Source: Chitinophagaceae bacterium (GTDB taxonomy: Bacteria > Bacteroidota > Bacteroidia > Chitinophagales > Chitinophagaceae). Taken from it: a stretch of DNA of 64,000 nt. The DNA lies in the NCBI GenBank assembly GCA_016708765.1, contig JADJFD010000002.1, positions 1-64,000 on the forward strand. The letters run 5' to 3'. Below the pieces are notes generated by a model that was not told the DNA's origin, searched no databases, and worked only from the letters and a program-made list of their open reading frames with translations. The position numbers and the translations under genes are program-made. Positions within the stretch are counted from its first letter, which is position 1, and each line of letters starts with the position of its first letter. Positions 33,636 through 44,000 of the stretch are shown here, piece by piece.

Positions 33636-35240
33636 TTACGGTCTCACTTTCAACATGGCTCTCACCTGTTGTATCACACCATTTTGTAAACGGGCATAAT
33701 AAATTCCATTTGGTAACCCTTCAGCATCAAAGGTTACAGTGTGTGTTCCCGGCCCAGCATAGTCTTGGTCTATAAGAACCTTAATCATTCTGCCAAGTGT
33801 ATCTATTACCTGAATAAATGTACGGCCACCTTGTGTTTTAAAAACAATAGTAGTACTGGATGTAAATGGATTGGCTCTGTTTGTTATCAATACTTCATCA
33901 TTGCCAGGAGCAGGTGGTGTAACTGTATTACAAGCACCGGCTTTTATCAATGGCAGACTTTGTAGCTGGGCATTTATTCCCGGAGGGAATAATGAATCCA
34001 CAATCGTTTTATCAAGACAAAACCATTTTTCTAATAGCGTAGCATACACACTTCTGAAATCATATTGCATGGGAATATTATCATTCACCGATGCATTGGC
34101 TGGAATAGTTGGATTAACACCTAACATGCCGGGATCAATCTTACTGCCAAATAAAAACATCGGCGCGGCAGCTCCATGATCTGTTCCAGTACTGGAGTTA
34201 GATTTAATTCTTCTACCAAATTCACTGTAAGTCATTCCTACAACTCTGTCTTCTACACCCATCTGTTTTAAGTCATCTTGAAAAGCTTTGATGGCATCGG
34301 AAACTCTTTGCAACAAAGTAGCATGAGTGCCAGTAGTTGTATCGCCAGCATTAACCTGAACGGAGTGAGTATCAAAGCCACCAAAATTTACCATATACAC
34401 TCTTGTCTTCAATCCTCCACTTACTAAACGGGCAACAATTTTTAACTGGTCGCCCAATGAGTTATTGGCAGGATAAGCTCCCTGTTGCGTTACGGCATTG
34501 GCCGCAGCTTTTATCACTGTTGAATACTGTTGTGTTTGCTGATTAACAGTTCTTATATACGTCAACTCTTTTCCTGCAGGTGTTGCCGGTGCAGGATCAA
34601 CAGTGCCACTTATTAAATTATAAAATGTAGTTGGATTGGTTATACTCATTCCCATATTAGCAGTAGAACCTTGTGAAGTTAATGTGGTGCTGGAACCAAT
34701 TTGAATTGCCAATGGATCAGGCATATCTGTATTTGGATAACCGGTTGGGAAATTAGGATACTCATAATTCAAATATCTTCCTGCCCAACCGCTATATACT
34801 TCCTGGTTACTATTAGATCCGCTCATCCAAATATCCGTAGCCCTGAAGTGAGAAAAATTTGGTTGTGGATAGCCAACTGCCTGTATCACTTTTGCTTTGC
34901 CTTCGGTAAAAAGAGATTGTAATCCTGTCATAGCAGTATGAATACCTGTGCCGGTAACTCCTGCAATTGGCAACACTCTGTTTTGCGGAATAGCCACATT
35001 GTTTCTTGCATTTACATAATTAGCATAGCTAGCATCGATTGGTATCACCATGTTTAATCCATCATTCCCACCAGACAATTGTATGATGACCAATACATGA
35101 TCAGTCAATGTGGTTCCCCGCATTAATGCCTGCACCAATGGTGAGTTGCTGTTAAATGCTTTTACAGAATACCCATTTATTACTTCTGGCAGAATGGCTG
35201 CGGCAGGTATAGTGCTGAGTAAAAAATCTTTCCTTTTCAT
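33636..35240 (-). CDS. DUF1501 protein with T9SS sorting domain
   Basis: The product has 534 residues. It begins MKRKDFLLSTIPAAAILPEV (export signal). VLVIIQLSGGNDGLNMVIPI opens the sulfatase-like DUF1501 domain, with QAVGYPQPNFSHFRATDIWM, VYMVNFGGFDTHSVQ and YSEFGRRIKSNSSTGTDHGA further on. The last 90 residues (NPFTSSTTIVFKTQGGRTFI, PNGIYYARLQNGVIQQVRAM) form a T9SS type A sorting domain, so it is exported to the cell surface. It follows the DUF1800 gene on the same strand, the usual pairing; the activity of the pair is unknown. Confidence 0.85.
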   Translation of the reverse strand: MKRKDFLLSTIPAAAILPEVINGYSVKAFNSNSPLVQALMRGTTLTDHVLVIIQLSGGNDGLNMVIPIDASYANYVNARNNVAIPQNRVLPIAGVTGTGIHTAMTGLQSLFTEGKAKVIQAVGYPQPNFSHFRATDIWMSGSNSNQEVYSGWAGRYLNYEYPNFPTGYPNTDMPDPLAIQIGSSTTLTSQGSTANMGMSITNPTTFYNLISGTVDPAPATPAGKELTYIRTVNQQTQQYSTVIKAAANAVTQQGAYPANNSLGDQLKIVARLVSGGLKTRVYMVNFGGFDTHSVQVNAGDTTTGTHATLLQRVSDAIKAFQDDLKQMGVEDRVVGMTYSEFGRRIKSNSSTGTDHGAAAPMFLFGSKIDPGMLGVNPTIPANASVNDNIPMQYDFRSVYATLLEKWFCLDKTIVDSLFPPGINAQLQSLPLIKAGACNTVTPPAPGNDEVLITNRANPFTSSTTIVFKTQGGRTFIQVIDTLGRMIKVLIDQDYAGPGTHTVTFDAEGLPNGIYYARLQNGVIQQVRAMLKVRP

Positions 35241-35264
35241 TTTTGTGAGATTAAGTAATTGATT

Positions 35265-36937
35265 TTATGCTAACTGGTATTCTGATAAATTAAAAAAGTA
35301 TTGGAACAAGGATTTCAATCTTGTATTCACCGTATTAAAATTGGCGGTGGTAGGATTTGACACATAAGCTGCCCATGCATTCGTCCAATAATAATCATAT
35401 AACTGGCCTGTTAATAATATTTGACTTTTAATTTGAGCTTTTGTTTGAGCCAAAAGGTCGTTTCTGAATACTATACTTAATGTTTCATCAATCAGGTCGT
35501 TTGGATTGCAGGGATTATTTAATGTTTGTGCAAAGGCAACACAATTAAACTGCACTCTGAATCCACCTCTTGCATAGCCAGTATTAATCATAATATCAGT
35601 AAACTGGTTTCTCTTAGGCAAAGAATCAGAGTTGATCCATATTTCATGAAAAGAAGGTTCCTGATAATAAGCAGGCATTCCGGAAACGTTTGGCGGGTCA
35701 TTTAAATTTTGACCGGTATTCACCATCCAAGTGTAAAAAGTATTCCATAATCCATAGCTCTTGTCCCAATCACTTACTGGCGGAAAAGCAGTATTCATTT
35801 CCCGTAAAGAACCTATCACATGATCAGCCGGGTTTTTAATCATACATCCTCTATTAAGCATATCGAAAAAATGCTCACTCTTGAAGAGTGCTAATAACAT
35901 TGGTTTCAATTCATAATTATTGGTGCGGAAAATATCTGCCAGTGGGGTAATTACATTTGCTTCCGTAGCACTATCAATTGCGTAATATACAAACCAACGA
36001 TAAAATTTTCTGACAATGTATTTTGCCACTTCTTGCTGTGCAAAAATCATATTTACCAAATCATTCAACTCGAGATCTCCTGCAGTAGCGCCAGTTCTTC
36101 CGGCAATAACAGTTCCACTAAAGAAAGTAGAAAATGTTTTGTTAGCCGAGCTATGTCTGTTTGAATTAAATATTGTTGTGTAAGTAGTTGTATTTACTTG
36201 CCAGCCGGTTAGAACTTTGGCAGCTTCTTTTACGTCGCTTTCAGAGTATTGAGATCCCGGACCTTTTCCCAATGTGAACAGCTCCATTAATTCTCTTGCA
36301 TAGTTTTCATCCGTGCCGAAGCCTGATTAAGATAACCATTCAGATAGCGAAGCATCGAAATATCTTTTGAAATATTGGTGATAAGGCTTTTATAATTACC
36401 CAAAATATTCTGTCGGATAAGATCCTGCTGTCTGTAAGTCCAGATAGCATTACCTACTTCAGATGCTTCATTGCCAAAATGATCGATCATCAACATCACT
36501 AGTTTTTCCCGTATGCTTCTGTCCTGATTTATCAAGTTTCCGGTAAACCATTTTTTGTAAGAAGCTCTTCTTTGTGAATTTACTGTTCCATCGTTATTGA
36601 TATCGTTTACCCAGGTATCACCTTGTGCTATATTTCCATCCGGTGTTCCGGGCTGAGTAGTTGTAGTATATTCTTTTACTGGTGGAGTAGGATTCGGGGC
36701 TGTGGGATTCAACAATTCATCCACAGTCTGGCTCATTGACCGGGTTTTGAAATAATTGATGTCGGCCTTGGTGGCACCAAACATTGTTCTTTTTAGTAGA
36801 TGAACTATTTCCTGTTCCGTCCAAGCACCAGTATAGGTGTTGATACCGGAATTAGTTCTGAAGGTTTGCTCGGGGGCAATTACTTGCTCTATTTTTGATT
36901 TGCGCCGGCGGGCAGTCAAAAAATCTCTTCTGTCCAT
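35265..36937 (-). pseudogene. DUF1800 protein, frameshifted as read
   Basis: The upstream frame (36,937 to 36,287) has EQEIVHLLKRTMFGATKADI, MLMIDHFGNEASEV and LRYLNGYLNQASAR; it then runs into a stop. The second frame resumes RELMELFTLGKGPGSQYSES and continues through FDMLNRGCMIKNPADHVIGS to ...FFNLSEYQLA at 35,265. One missing base near 36,311 (plus-strand CATCCGTGC) would restore SARDENYARELMELFTLGKG, the family consensus. The joined protein is about 557 residues, normal for DUF1800. It is paired with the DUF1501 gene 24 bp downstream. A base-calling error is plausible. Confidence 0.8.
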
Positions 36938-37138
36938 AAGTATGGTTTTGGTTCAGCTGAAAAACTGTGATATAAATAATGCGGAATAGTTTAATGAACG
37001 GTACAAAAATTAAGCCTTATCACTCTGAATAGTAGAAATACAGGCTCCTTTCAGGGATATTGCATAGCCTCCATCGAAAATGACAAGGTAAGGTAGGAAA
37101 GAAAAAGCTCATCGCCAATAGCAGCCTGAAAATAAAAG

Positions 37139-38317
37139 TTATTGTAGGTTCTCTATAATACCTGCAATACCCTGGCCACCACCAACACAGGCTGTCACCA
37201 TTCCATACTTTTTGTTTAACCGTTTCATATCACCAAGACTCTGAATAGTAAGTTTAGCTCCGGTACATCCCAATGGATGCCCTAATGCAATAGCACCGCC
37301 ATTGATATTGACTTTTGCCGGGTCAAGATTTGCTTCTCTTATTACTGCCAATGCCTGTGAAGCAAAGGCTTCATTCAATTCTATTAAATCAATGTCTGCT
37401 AAATTCATTCCAGCTTGTTTCAACACTTTTGGAATTGCTGCAACAGGACCGATACCCATTATGCGGGGATGAACACCTGCCACTGCGCTGTTCACTAAAC
37501 GACCGATTGGTTTTAATCCCAATTCATTCATCATCTTCTCTCCCATTACAATTACAAATGCAGCTCCATCAGATGTTTGTGAAGAATTACCAGCAGTAAC
37601 AACTCCACCAGCAGCAAATGCAGGTTTTAATTTTGCCAATGCCGCTATTGATGTATCAGCTCTCGGACCTTCATCAGTATCCATGGTATAATTTCTCTTT
37701 TGCTTTTTACCTTTTGCATCCAAATAAATCTCTTCTACATTAATTGGAAGAATGCCAGATTTAAAATGTCCTTTTTCAATTGCTGCCAAAGCTTTTTGAT
37801 GTGAGTTATAAGAAAACTCATCCTGGTCTTCACGACTTACTTTATAATCATTAGCCACTGCTTCGGCCGTTAAACCCATACTTAAATAATAATCAGGTTC
37901 ATCTTTTGCAATTGAATAAGAAGGAACAGTTTTCCAACCAGCAGTTGGTACAAGGCTCATACTTTCTGTTCCACCGGCAATAATACATTCCGCCATTCCC
38001 ATTCTGATCTTTGCTGTTGCCATTGCAATTGTTTCCAATCCTGAAGCACAATAACGATTTACTGTAGCACCCGGCACATCAAAACCTAATGCTCTTGCAG
38101 AAATGATACGTCCAAATTGTAATCCTTGCTCCGCTTCCGGCACAGCATTACCTACCAACACATCATCAACTCTGTTTGGTTCCAATTGAGGAACTGTAGC
38201 CATCAATCCTTTTATAACTTCCACAGCCAAATCATCTGGACGATAGAAACGAAATCCACCTCTTTTTGATTTTCCCACTGCTGTTCTGAATCCGGCGATT
38301 ATATATGCTTCCTGCAT
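37139..38317 (-). CDS. Thiolase (acetyl-CoA C-acyltransferase)
   Basis: The product has 392 residues. The acylated Cys lies in ATVNRYCASGLETIAMATAK (about 83-102), the C-terminal His motif in GGAIALGHPLGCTGAKLTIQ, and the second Cys in GMVTACVGGGQGIAGI; length and motifs are complete. It reversibly splits 3-ketoacyl-CoA, in beta-oxidation (FadA-type) or acetoacetyl-CoA formation. No other fatty-acid gene is adjacent, so the pathway is undecided. It is cytosolic, with its own 100-bp upstream gap. Confidence 0.9.
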   Translation of the reverse strand: MQEAYIIAGFRTAVGKSKRGGFRFYRPDDLAVEVIKGLMATVPQLEPNRVDDVLVGNAVPEAEQGLQFGRIISARALGFDVPGATVNRYCASGLETIAMATAKIRMGMAECIIAGGTESMSLVPTAGWKTVPSYSIAKDEPDYYLSMGLTAEAVANDYKVSREDQDEFSYNSHQKALAAIEKGHFKSGILPINVEEIYLDAKGKKQKRNYTMDTDEGPRADTSIAALAKLKPAFAAGGVVTAGNSSQTSDGAAFVIVMGEKMMNELGLKPIGRLVNSAVAGVHPRIMGIGPVAAIPKVLKQAGMNLADIDLIELNEAFASQALAVIREANLDPAKVNINGGAIALGHPLGCTGAKLTIQSLGDMKRLNKKYGMVTACVGGGQGIAGIIENLQ

Positions 38318-38444
38318 TATTACTTATTTAATGGTTGTTTATGCAACTTTCTATACCAAAGTTAGTAGTTTCAACAAGTTCAAAAAATACTTTTTTAGTT
38401 GCGACTATAGATGGTGATTTTTGCAAAAATTAATAATGACAAAT

Positions 38445-39032
38445 ATGAAAACAATTCTGTTGTTGCTTTTGTTTACGGGCATTTCAGTGCTCTCAAAAGG
38501 GCAAACCGATCCAATATTGCAACAGAGAGCAACCCTGATAATGAAGGCAACCGATTCAGTAGATATGGATAAAATTCTTGACCTTACTTATCCTAAATTA
38601 TTTACAATTGTTCCCAGGGAGCAAATGGCCGAAGCCTTGTTAGAAGCATTTAATACAGAGGAGTTTACTATTACTATTGATTCTATACTTGTAGATACAA
38701 TTTATCCAATCTTTACAGTGGGTGATGGAAGCTATGCTAAAATAAAACACTCCCAAATTCTGAAGATGAAGTTTAAAGAGGAAATTGACACTACAGACAA
38801 AGAATCTTTAAATGAATTATTGAATAATATGAAAGATGGGTTCCCAGATTCAAAAGTTCGGTTTGATGCAGGCACAAATTGCATAGTAATTTCAGGACCA
38901 GGATATATGATTGCCATAAAAGACAGCTATGCAAAAGAATGGTGCTTTGTAAACCTTGAAGACGATGACAACCAATTGATCTCACTTTTATTTAATGAAG
39001 ATGTAGTGAAAAAATTGAAAGAATATAAATAA
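38445..39032 (+). CDS. Hypothetical secreted protein
   Basis: The product has 195 residues with a signal peptide (MKTILLLLLFTGISVLSKGQ). The mature part has ATLIMKATDSVDMDKILDLT and YPKLFTIVPREQMAEALLEA, with a helix-sheet look like a cystatin/NTF2-like domain, but the family is not recognised. Start ATG 38,445 is placed at the signal peptide; ATG 38,436 is an alternative. The gene ends 13 bp before pyrD. Confidence 0.6.
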   Translation: MKTILLLLLFTGISVLSKGQTDPILQQRATLIMKATDSVDMDKILDLTYPKLFTIVPREQMAEALLEAFNTEEFTITIDSILVDTIYPIFTVGDGSYAKIKHSQILKMKFKEEIDTTDKESLNELLNNMKDGFPDSKVRFDAGTNCIVISGPGYMIAIKDSYAKEWCFVNLEDDDNQLISLLFNEDVVKKLKEYK

Positions 39033-39045
39033 CAGTTAAAATAAG

Positions 39046-40077
39046 ATGTATCATTTTCTCCGAAATATTTTGTTTCTATTTTCTCCTGAATGGGTGCATT
39101 ATTTTTCGATGAATGGCCTGAAACTACTTTGCAGCATTGGCTTTAAGAAACTGATTGCAAAGTCTTTTACTCCAAAAGGGAATTTGGAATCTGAGATTTG
39201 GAATTTAAAATTTCCTAACCGGGTTGGTCTTGGTGCTGGTTTTGATAAGAATGCAAAGTATCTGAACGAACTGGAAGCACTTGGTTTTGGTTTTGTAGAA
39301 ATAGGAACAGTAACGCCGCTGCCGCAAGCTGGAAATGATAAACCAAGATTGTTTCGACTGCCAAAAGATAAAGCACTTATTAATCGGATGGGATTTAACA
39401 ATGATGGGGTGGATGCAATCGCTTTACGATTGCAAAAAACAAAAAAACAAATTCCAAATTCCAAAATGATTATTGGTGGAAATATTGGTAAGAATAAAGT
39501 AACTCCCAATGAGGATGCATGGAAAGATTATGAAATTTGTTTTAATTTCTTGCATCCTTATGTAGATTACTTTGTAGTAAATGTAAGCTCACCGAATACG
39601 CCGGGATTAAGGGAACTACAGGAGAAAGATTCATTGAGAAAGATTTTAACGCATCTGCAAAATGAAAATGAAAAGTTTGAAAGCAAGAAACCTATCTTAC
39701 TAAAAATTGCGCCTGACCTTTCTAATGAACAAATTGACGATGTAATTGATCTGGCATTAGAAATTAAACTTGATGGATTAGTAGCAGCGAATACAACTAT
39801 CAGCCGGGAAAGGCTTATAACTAATCAATCAAAACTCGAAGCAATTGGAAACGGTGGGCTTAGTGGTTTGCCACTAAAAAATAGAAGCACTGAAGTGGTA
39901 AAATATATTTGTGATAAAACTGAAGGAAAAATTCCCGTAATTGCAAGTGGAGGTATCTTTACCGGCGATGATGCCAAAGAAAAAATAAATGCAGGAGCTT
40001 CACTGGTTCAAGTTTGGACAGGGTTTATTTATGAAGGACCGGGAATAGTTAAAAACATTTGTAAAAAAATAAATTAA
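39046..40077 (+). CDS. pyrD: Dihydroorotate dehydrogenase, class 2 (quinone-linked)
   Basis: The product has 343 residues. A short hydrophobic amphipathic start (MYHFLRNILFLFSPEWVHYF) is typical of the membrane-associated class 2 enzymes. GLGAGFDKNAKYLNELEALG, EIGTVTPLPQAGNDKPRLFR, INRMGFNNDG, NVSSPNTPGLRELQ (catalytic Ser) and GGIFTGDDAKEKINAGASLV (FMN phosphate loop) are all present. It oxidises dihydroorotate to orotate, the step after the dihydroorotase encoded at 17,890. Repeated GGAATTTG-type bases inside the gene (about 39,180-39,220) code an extra SEIWNLKFP segment. Confidence 0.92.
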   Translation: MYHFLRNILFLFSPEWVHYFSMNGLKLLCSIGFKKLIAKSFTPKGNLESEIWNLKFPNRVGLGAGFDKNAKYLNELEALGFGFVEIGTVTPLPQAGNDKPRLFRLPKDKALINRMGFNNDGVDAIALRLQKTKKQIPNSKMIIGGNIGKNKVTPNEDAWKDYEICFNFLHPYVDYFVVNVSSPNTPGLRELQEKDSLRKILTHLQNENEKFESKKPILLKIAPDLSNEQIDDVIDLALEIKLDGLVAANTTISRERLITNQSKLEAIGNGGLSGLPLKNRSTEVVKYICDKTEGKIPVIASGGIFTGDDAKEKINAGASLVQVWTGFIYEGPGIVKNICKKIN

Positions 40078-40097
40078 CAAACAGTCAATAAGCAATT

Positions 40098-40147
40098 TGC
40101 AACTGGCAACAAATTGTCAATTGTCTTTTGCCAATTGCAAATTATAT
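40098..40147. repeat. Inverted repeat between pyrD and terC
   Basis: ATTTGCAACTGGCAAC and TTTTGCCAATTGCAAAT pair over about 15 bases with a short centre (AAATTGTCAATTG). There is no T run, so it is a dispersed palindrome rather than a clear terminator. Confidence 0.45.
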
Positions 40148-40150
40148 AAC

Positions 40151-40969
40151 ATGGAACATCTTTTTACCAGCGAAAGTCTTATCAGTTTTGTAGTACTTGT
40201 AATATTGGAAGTAGTATTGGGAATTGACAATGTCATTTTTGTAAGTATTATTCTCAACCGTTTAAAGAAAATCAAGGATCAGAAAAAAGCAAGACGCATC
40301 TGGATGATAACTGGAATATTGTCCCGGAGTTTGATGTTGATGGGTCTTGGTTGGTTACTAAGTCAAAAAGGAAAATCCGTTTTTACAATCTCAGGTAAAG
40401 GATTTGACCTAGCAAGTATTGTAATGATTCTCGGAGGCTTATTTCTTATTTATAAATCGGTGAAAGAAATACATGATAAATTGGAAGGTGAAGATCCGAA
40501 TGAAAAAAGTAAAAATGAAAAAGGTATTTCTTTTGGTTATGCAATAGGCCAGATTATGTTGATTGACGCTGTATTTTCTTTTGACAGTATTATTACAGCA
40601 GGAGGTACTGCCAAATATGTAGAAATTATGATTGCTGCTGTAGTCATCGCCATGACGGTTATGTTTTTATTCAGCACTGGCATTGCAGCTTTTATTCATA
40701 AACACCCGACCTTAAAAATGCTTGCATTGTCTTTTCTTGTAATGATTGGCTTAAGTTTAATAATTGAAGGCTGGGATAGCGAATCAGCCCATCAGCTTAA
40801 ACTGAAAAATTATATTTATTTTGGAATGGCATTCTCTTTTATTGTAGAAGTATTAAACATGACGATGAGAAAAAGGATGAAGAAGAAAAGAGTGGTGGAA
40901 CTGAATGAACCGATTATGAAGGCACAAAAGCAAGAAACAGAAGAAGGCTATTCAGATATGGCAAAATAA
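40151..40969 (+). CDS. TerC-family integral membrane protein
   Basis: The product has 272 residues with about seven transmembrane helices. ESLISFVVLVILEVVLGIDN and VIFVSIILNRL open the family domain (LGIDN motif), and GQIMLIDAVFSFDSIITAGG is the second acidic motif (DAVFSFDS). Related proteins help metal homeostasis at the membrane, especially manganese. ATG 40,151 is chosen over 40,097 because the latter translates the upstream repeat. The charged tail RKRMKKKRVVELNE is cytoplasmic. Confidence 0.85.
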   Translation: MEHLFTSESLISFVVLVILEVVLGIDNVIFVSIILNRLKKIKDQKKARRIWMITGILSRSLMLMGLGWLLSQKGKSVFTISGKGFDLASIVMILGGLFLIYKSVKEIHDKLEGEDPNEKSKNEKGISFGYAIGQIMLIDAVFSFDSIITAGGTAKYVEIMIAAVVIAMTVMFLFSTGIAAFIHKHPTLKMLALSFLVMIGLSLIIEGWDSESAHQLKLKNYIYFGMAFSFIVEVLNMTMRKRMKKKRVVELNEPIMKAQKQETEEGYSDMAK

Positions 40970-40972
40970 AAA

Positions 40973-41000
40973 ACCGGGCTGCTATAAAAGCAAACCCGGT
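40973..41000 (-). terminator. Rho-independent terminator for the 41,029 gene
   Basis: ACCGGG and CCCGGT enclose an inner TGCT/AGCA pair. Read on the minus strand the hairpin is followed by a T6 run, placing it right after the stop of the surface protein gene. It may also serve terC. Confidence 0.75.
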
Positions 41001-41028
41001 ACTTTGAGCATGAAATTTTTTATATAGC

Positions 41029-44000
41029 TTATTGTTTAATAATCTTCCTGTTTACTATTTCGCCGTTTTGCTGATATTGCAAAACATACATTCCGTTTGC
41101 ATATTTACTCATATCCATGGTCATAGATTGAGCAGATACCGTTTGTTGCAGCAATAATTTTCCAGCAGCATTAAACAACCGAACTATTCCACTCTGTTTT
41201 AAATTACTAATCGTCAATACATTTTTAACAGGATTTGGAAATACTGTTAGCAATAGATCATTTTGCTTGCTGAGTTTGATAATTGATGAGTATGTAAACT
41301 TTTCATCAATATCAATTGACTTCAGACGATAGAAAACAACCGCTTTACTGCTAAAAACATTTACATCAGTATAAGAATATGTTACATTTCCAGGCAATAC
41401 CGTTCCGATAGTTGCAAAGTTTTGTCCATCATCACTTCTCTGTAGTTCAAATCTTGAAACATTGATTTCATTTGCAGTTCTCCATTGCAACTGTGCATCG
41501 TTGTTTAATTTACCTCCTGTAAAAGAAAGCAGATTTAATGGTAAGGCCGGGCTGAAAACAAACTCCTGAGCACCAATATCCGGAGTGGTAGCACTTCTTA
41601 GTAATCCCAGAAAATCTTCCGGCACCAAAGCACTTAATGCTAAGCCTTTGTTGCTAATTTTAACAGGCTCTGTTGCATTTACTGTATTAATCAATAATTC
41701 AGCGATAGGTTTATTCAGGAATAAATTGGCAGCGTTGGTATTTACACCGCTTATTCCGTCTTCCGTATTTGCATCCTGCGAAGTGGCTGTACGCCAGGTT
41801 ACGATGGTTTGTGCAGCGCCTCCTGTTTCTCCAAGCGAAGATGCTACAGGGCTTACAAAATAATTGTTGTTACCAGTATAACCGGTTGTATTGGTTTCTA
41901 ATCCTATTGCATAAGCCGTTCCAGCACCTGTTACTGCATTGTATAAAATATTATTTTTTACATCAGCCACCGCTGTTGCCGATTTAAATAATGTATAACT
42001 GTTGGTTACAGAACTTCCTTCGGCTAAAACAGAATTGTGATAAATATTTGCTTTTACAACTCCATCATGCATGTCGATTACTTTTATCTGAGCATTTGTT
42101 GTTGTATTGATAGCAAACATATTGTTACGAATCATTCCTGTATTCACATCATCTGCACGACTTAGTAAATACAGGGCATCAATTTTTGCCAAAGGCGATA
42201 CCGCCGCATTTGATAAACCAAACACCCTGTTTCTTTCTACCAAAATATTATTACTAAACATGGAAATACCTAAAGACCTCAAAGCAAGGTTCGCTGTATT
42301 TGTATTGGTTATTATACTGATCACATTATCTCTGACTACCGCCAAACCTCCGGTGCTGGTATTTATGTTTTGATATAAAATACCGGTGCTGTTTCCAAAA
42401 TTATCGGTCAATTCAAAATCTGAAGCACTGCTTAAATTGCTGATATTATTACCGGCAAATACAAGGCTATCTCCCGCCAAAATATCAGAAGAGACTGCTA
42501 TAGCGGATGTGTTAACGTTACCAACTGACCCATTGATAAAACTTGAAATCGTATTTCCTGATATCCGGCCTTTCAAAGAATGTGTTCCGGTTGGGCTTGA
42601 CAAACGAATACCCTGTACAAACTTACCTGCGCCCGATGCAGCAGAAAAATCAGTAATGCTGTTACCATTGACTTCAACAGTAGCATTTATATTGGCAACC
42701 GTCGGCTGATACTGAATAGCCCGTATTATTCCGCTGCCGCCTGAACCAGAAAGATTTGAAAAACTATTGCCATTTATAGTAACTACAGGTGTTGACGCAG
42801 TAGTACTGGCACACCTCATTCCTGCCGCCGAACCAGCGCCAATAATACTGATGTTTCTTACAAGGTTAGAATCAATATTTATCAACGGGTTTGCAACAGT
42901 TGACTGTATATCAACTCCAAATAAAGAAAAGGAAGATGTATTTGAAGTAACAGTTATGTTTCCCGGATTGACAGAGCCAATAATATTGTTTTTAAAATTA
43001 GTTATTGTTGTAGCACCCCTGATATCAAAAAACGCCATTGCAGGCACAACGGTGCTGCCCGAAACAGATGTGCTGGTGATTGATAAACCCCCGATAAAAT
43101 TATTTGCTATAGGAGTAGCACACGGCACACTAATAATATGAGCAATAGAATATAAAGGCCCGGTGCTTGCCACCCGAAAATGCAATAAAATGGAATTATT
43201 TACTTCGCTGCCAACCCTGTTATGCTGGTATTGCTGTAAGTTGCCTGTCGATACTCTTATTCCCACAAAAGGATTAATGGAAGTTGTGCCAGTGTGGATA
43301 ACATCGTCATCAATATTGTTTACAACATTGCGGGTAACTACCAATGGATTTACAGTATTATCATTCACTGATACAGCAATAAATGAGTGCCGGTTGGCAG
43401 AACTAATGATCATTTTATTGCCAGTAGCGCCAGGTGCAGATCCGCCAATGTAATTGCTATCTATTGTTGCACCAGAGCCGTTGGCTGTTGTTGCAACTAC
43501 TCTTATACCAAAATAAGAAGCATTGTCAAAAGTATTTGCAAAGGCAGTACTATTATAAACAGAGTTGCCTTTTATAAGAGTGTTATTTGCATTCAGACTA
43601 ACTACGATGCCATGGTTAGACGAAGTATTGTTTATAAAGACATTCTCAATTTGATTATTAGTTATCTGGGTATTGTTAACCCTGCTTAAACTTGTACTAT
43701 TTGTAGTGGTAATGGCAATACCACTATTTGCACCCGAAGCGGTGGCAGGTCTTATAATATTGCTGTCAATAATATTATCTAAACTATTCCCATCATCACC
43801 TGCTACAATAACTATTATACCTGTACTTACAAATGTTCCATTACAACTAGCTTCAATAATGCAACGCTTAACTGAGTTGTTTTGTGCTGCGCCATTAATA
43901 CGAATGGCATTAGCTGTAGCATTTGCATTTGTATTTCGGAAAGTGAGTGAGTTGGGACCAGAATGTGAAAGGCCATCAATAGTAACATTGTCTGCACCAT

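Noticed and set aside
40098..40147. Transcription terminator after pyrD
   Set aside because: The palindrome lacks a T run on both strands and resembles dispersed repeats more than a terminator.
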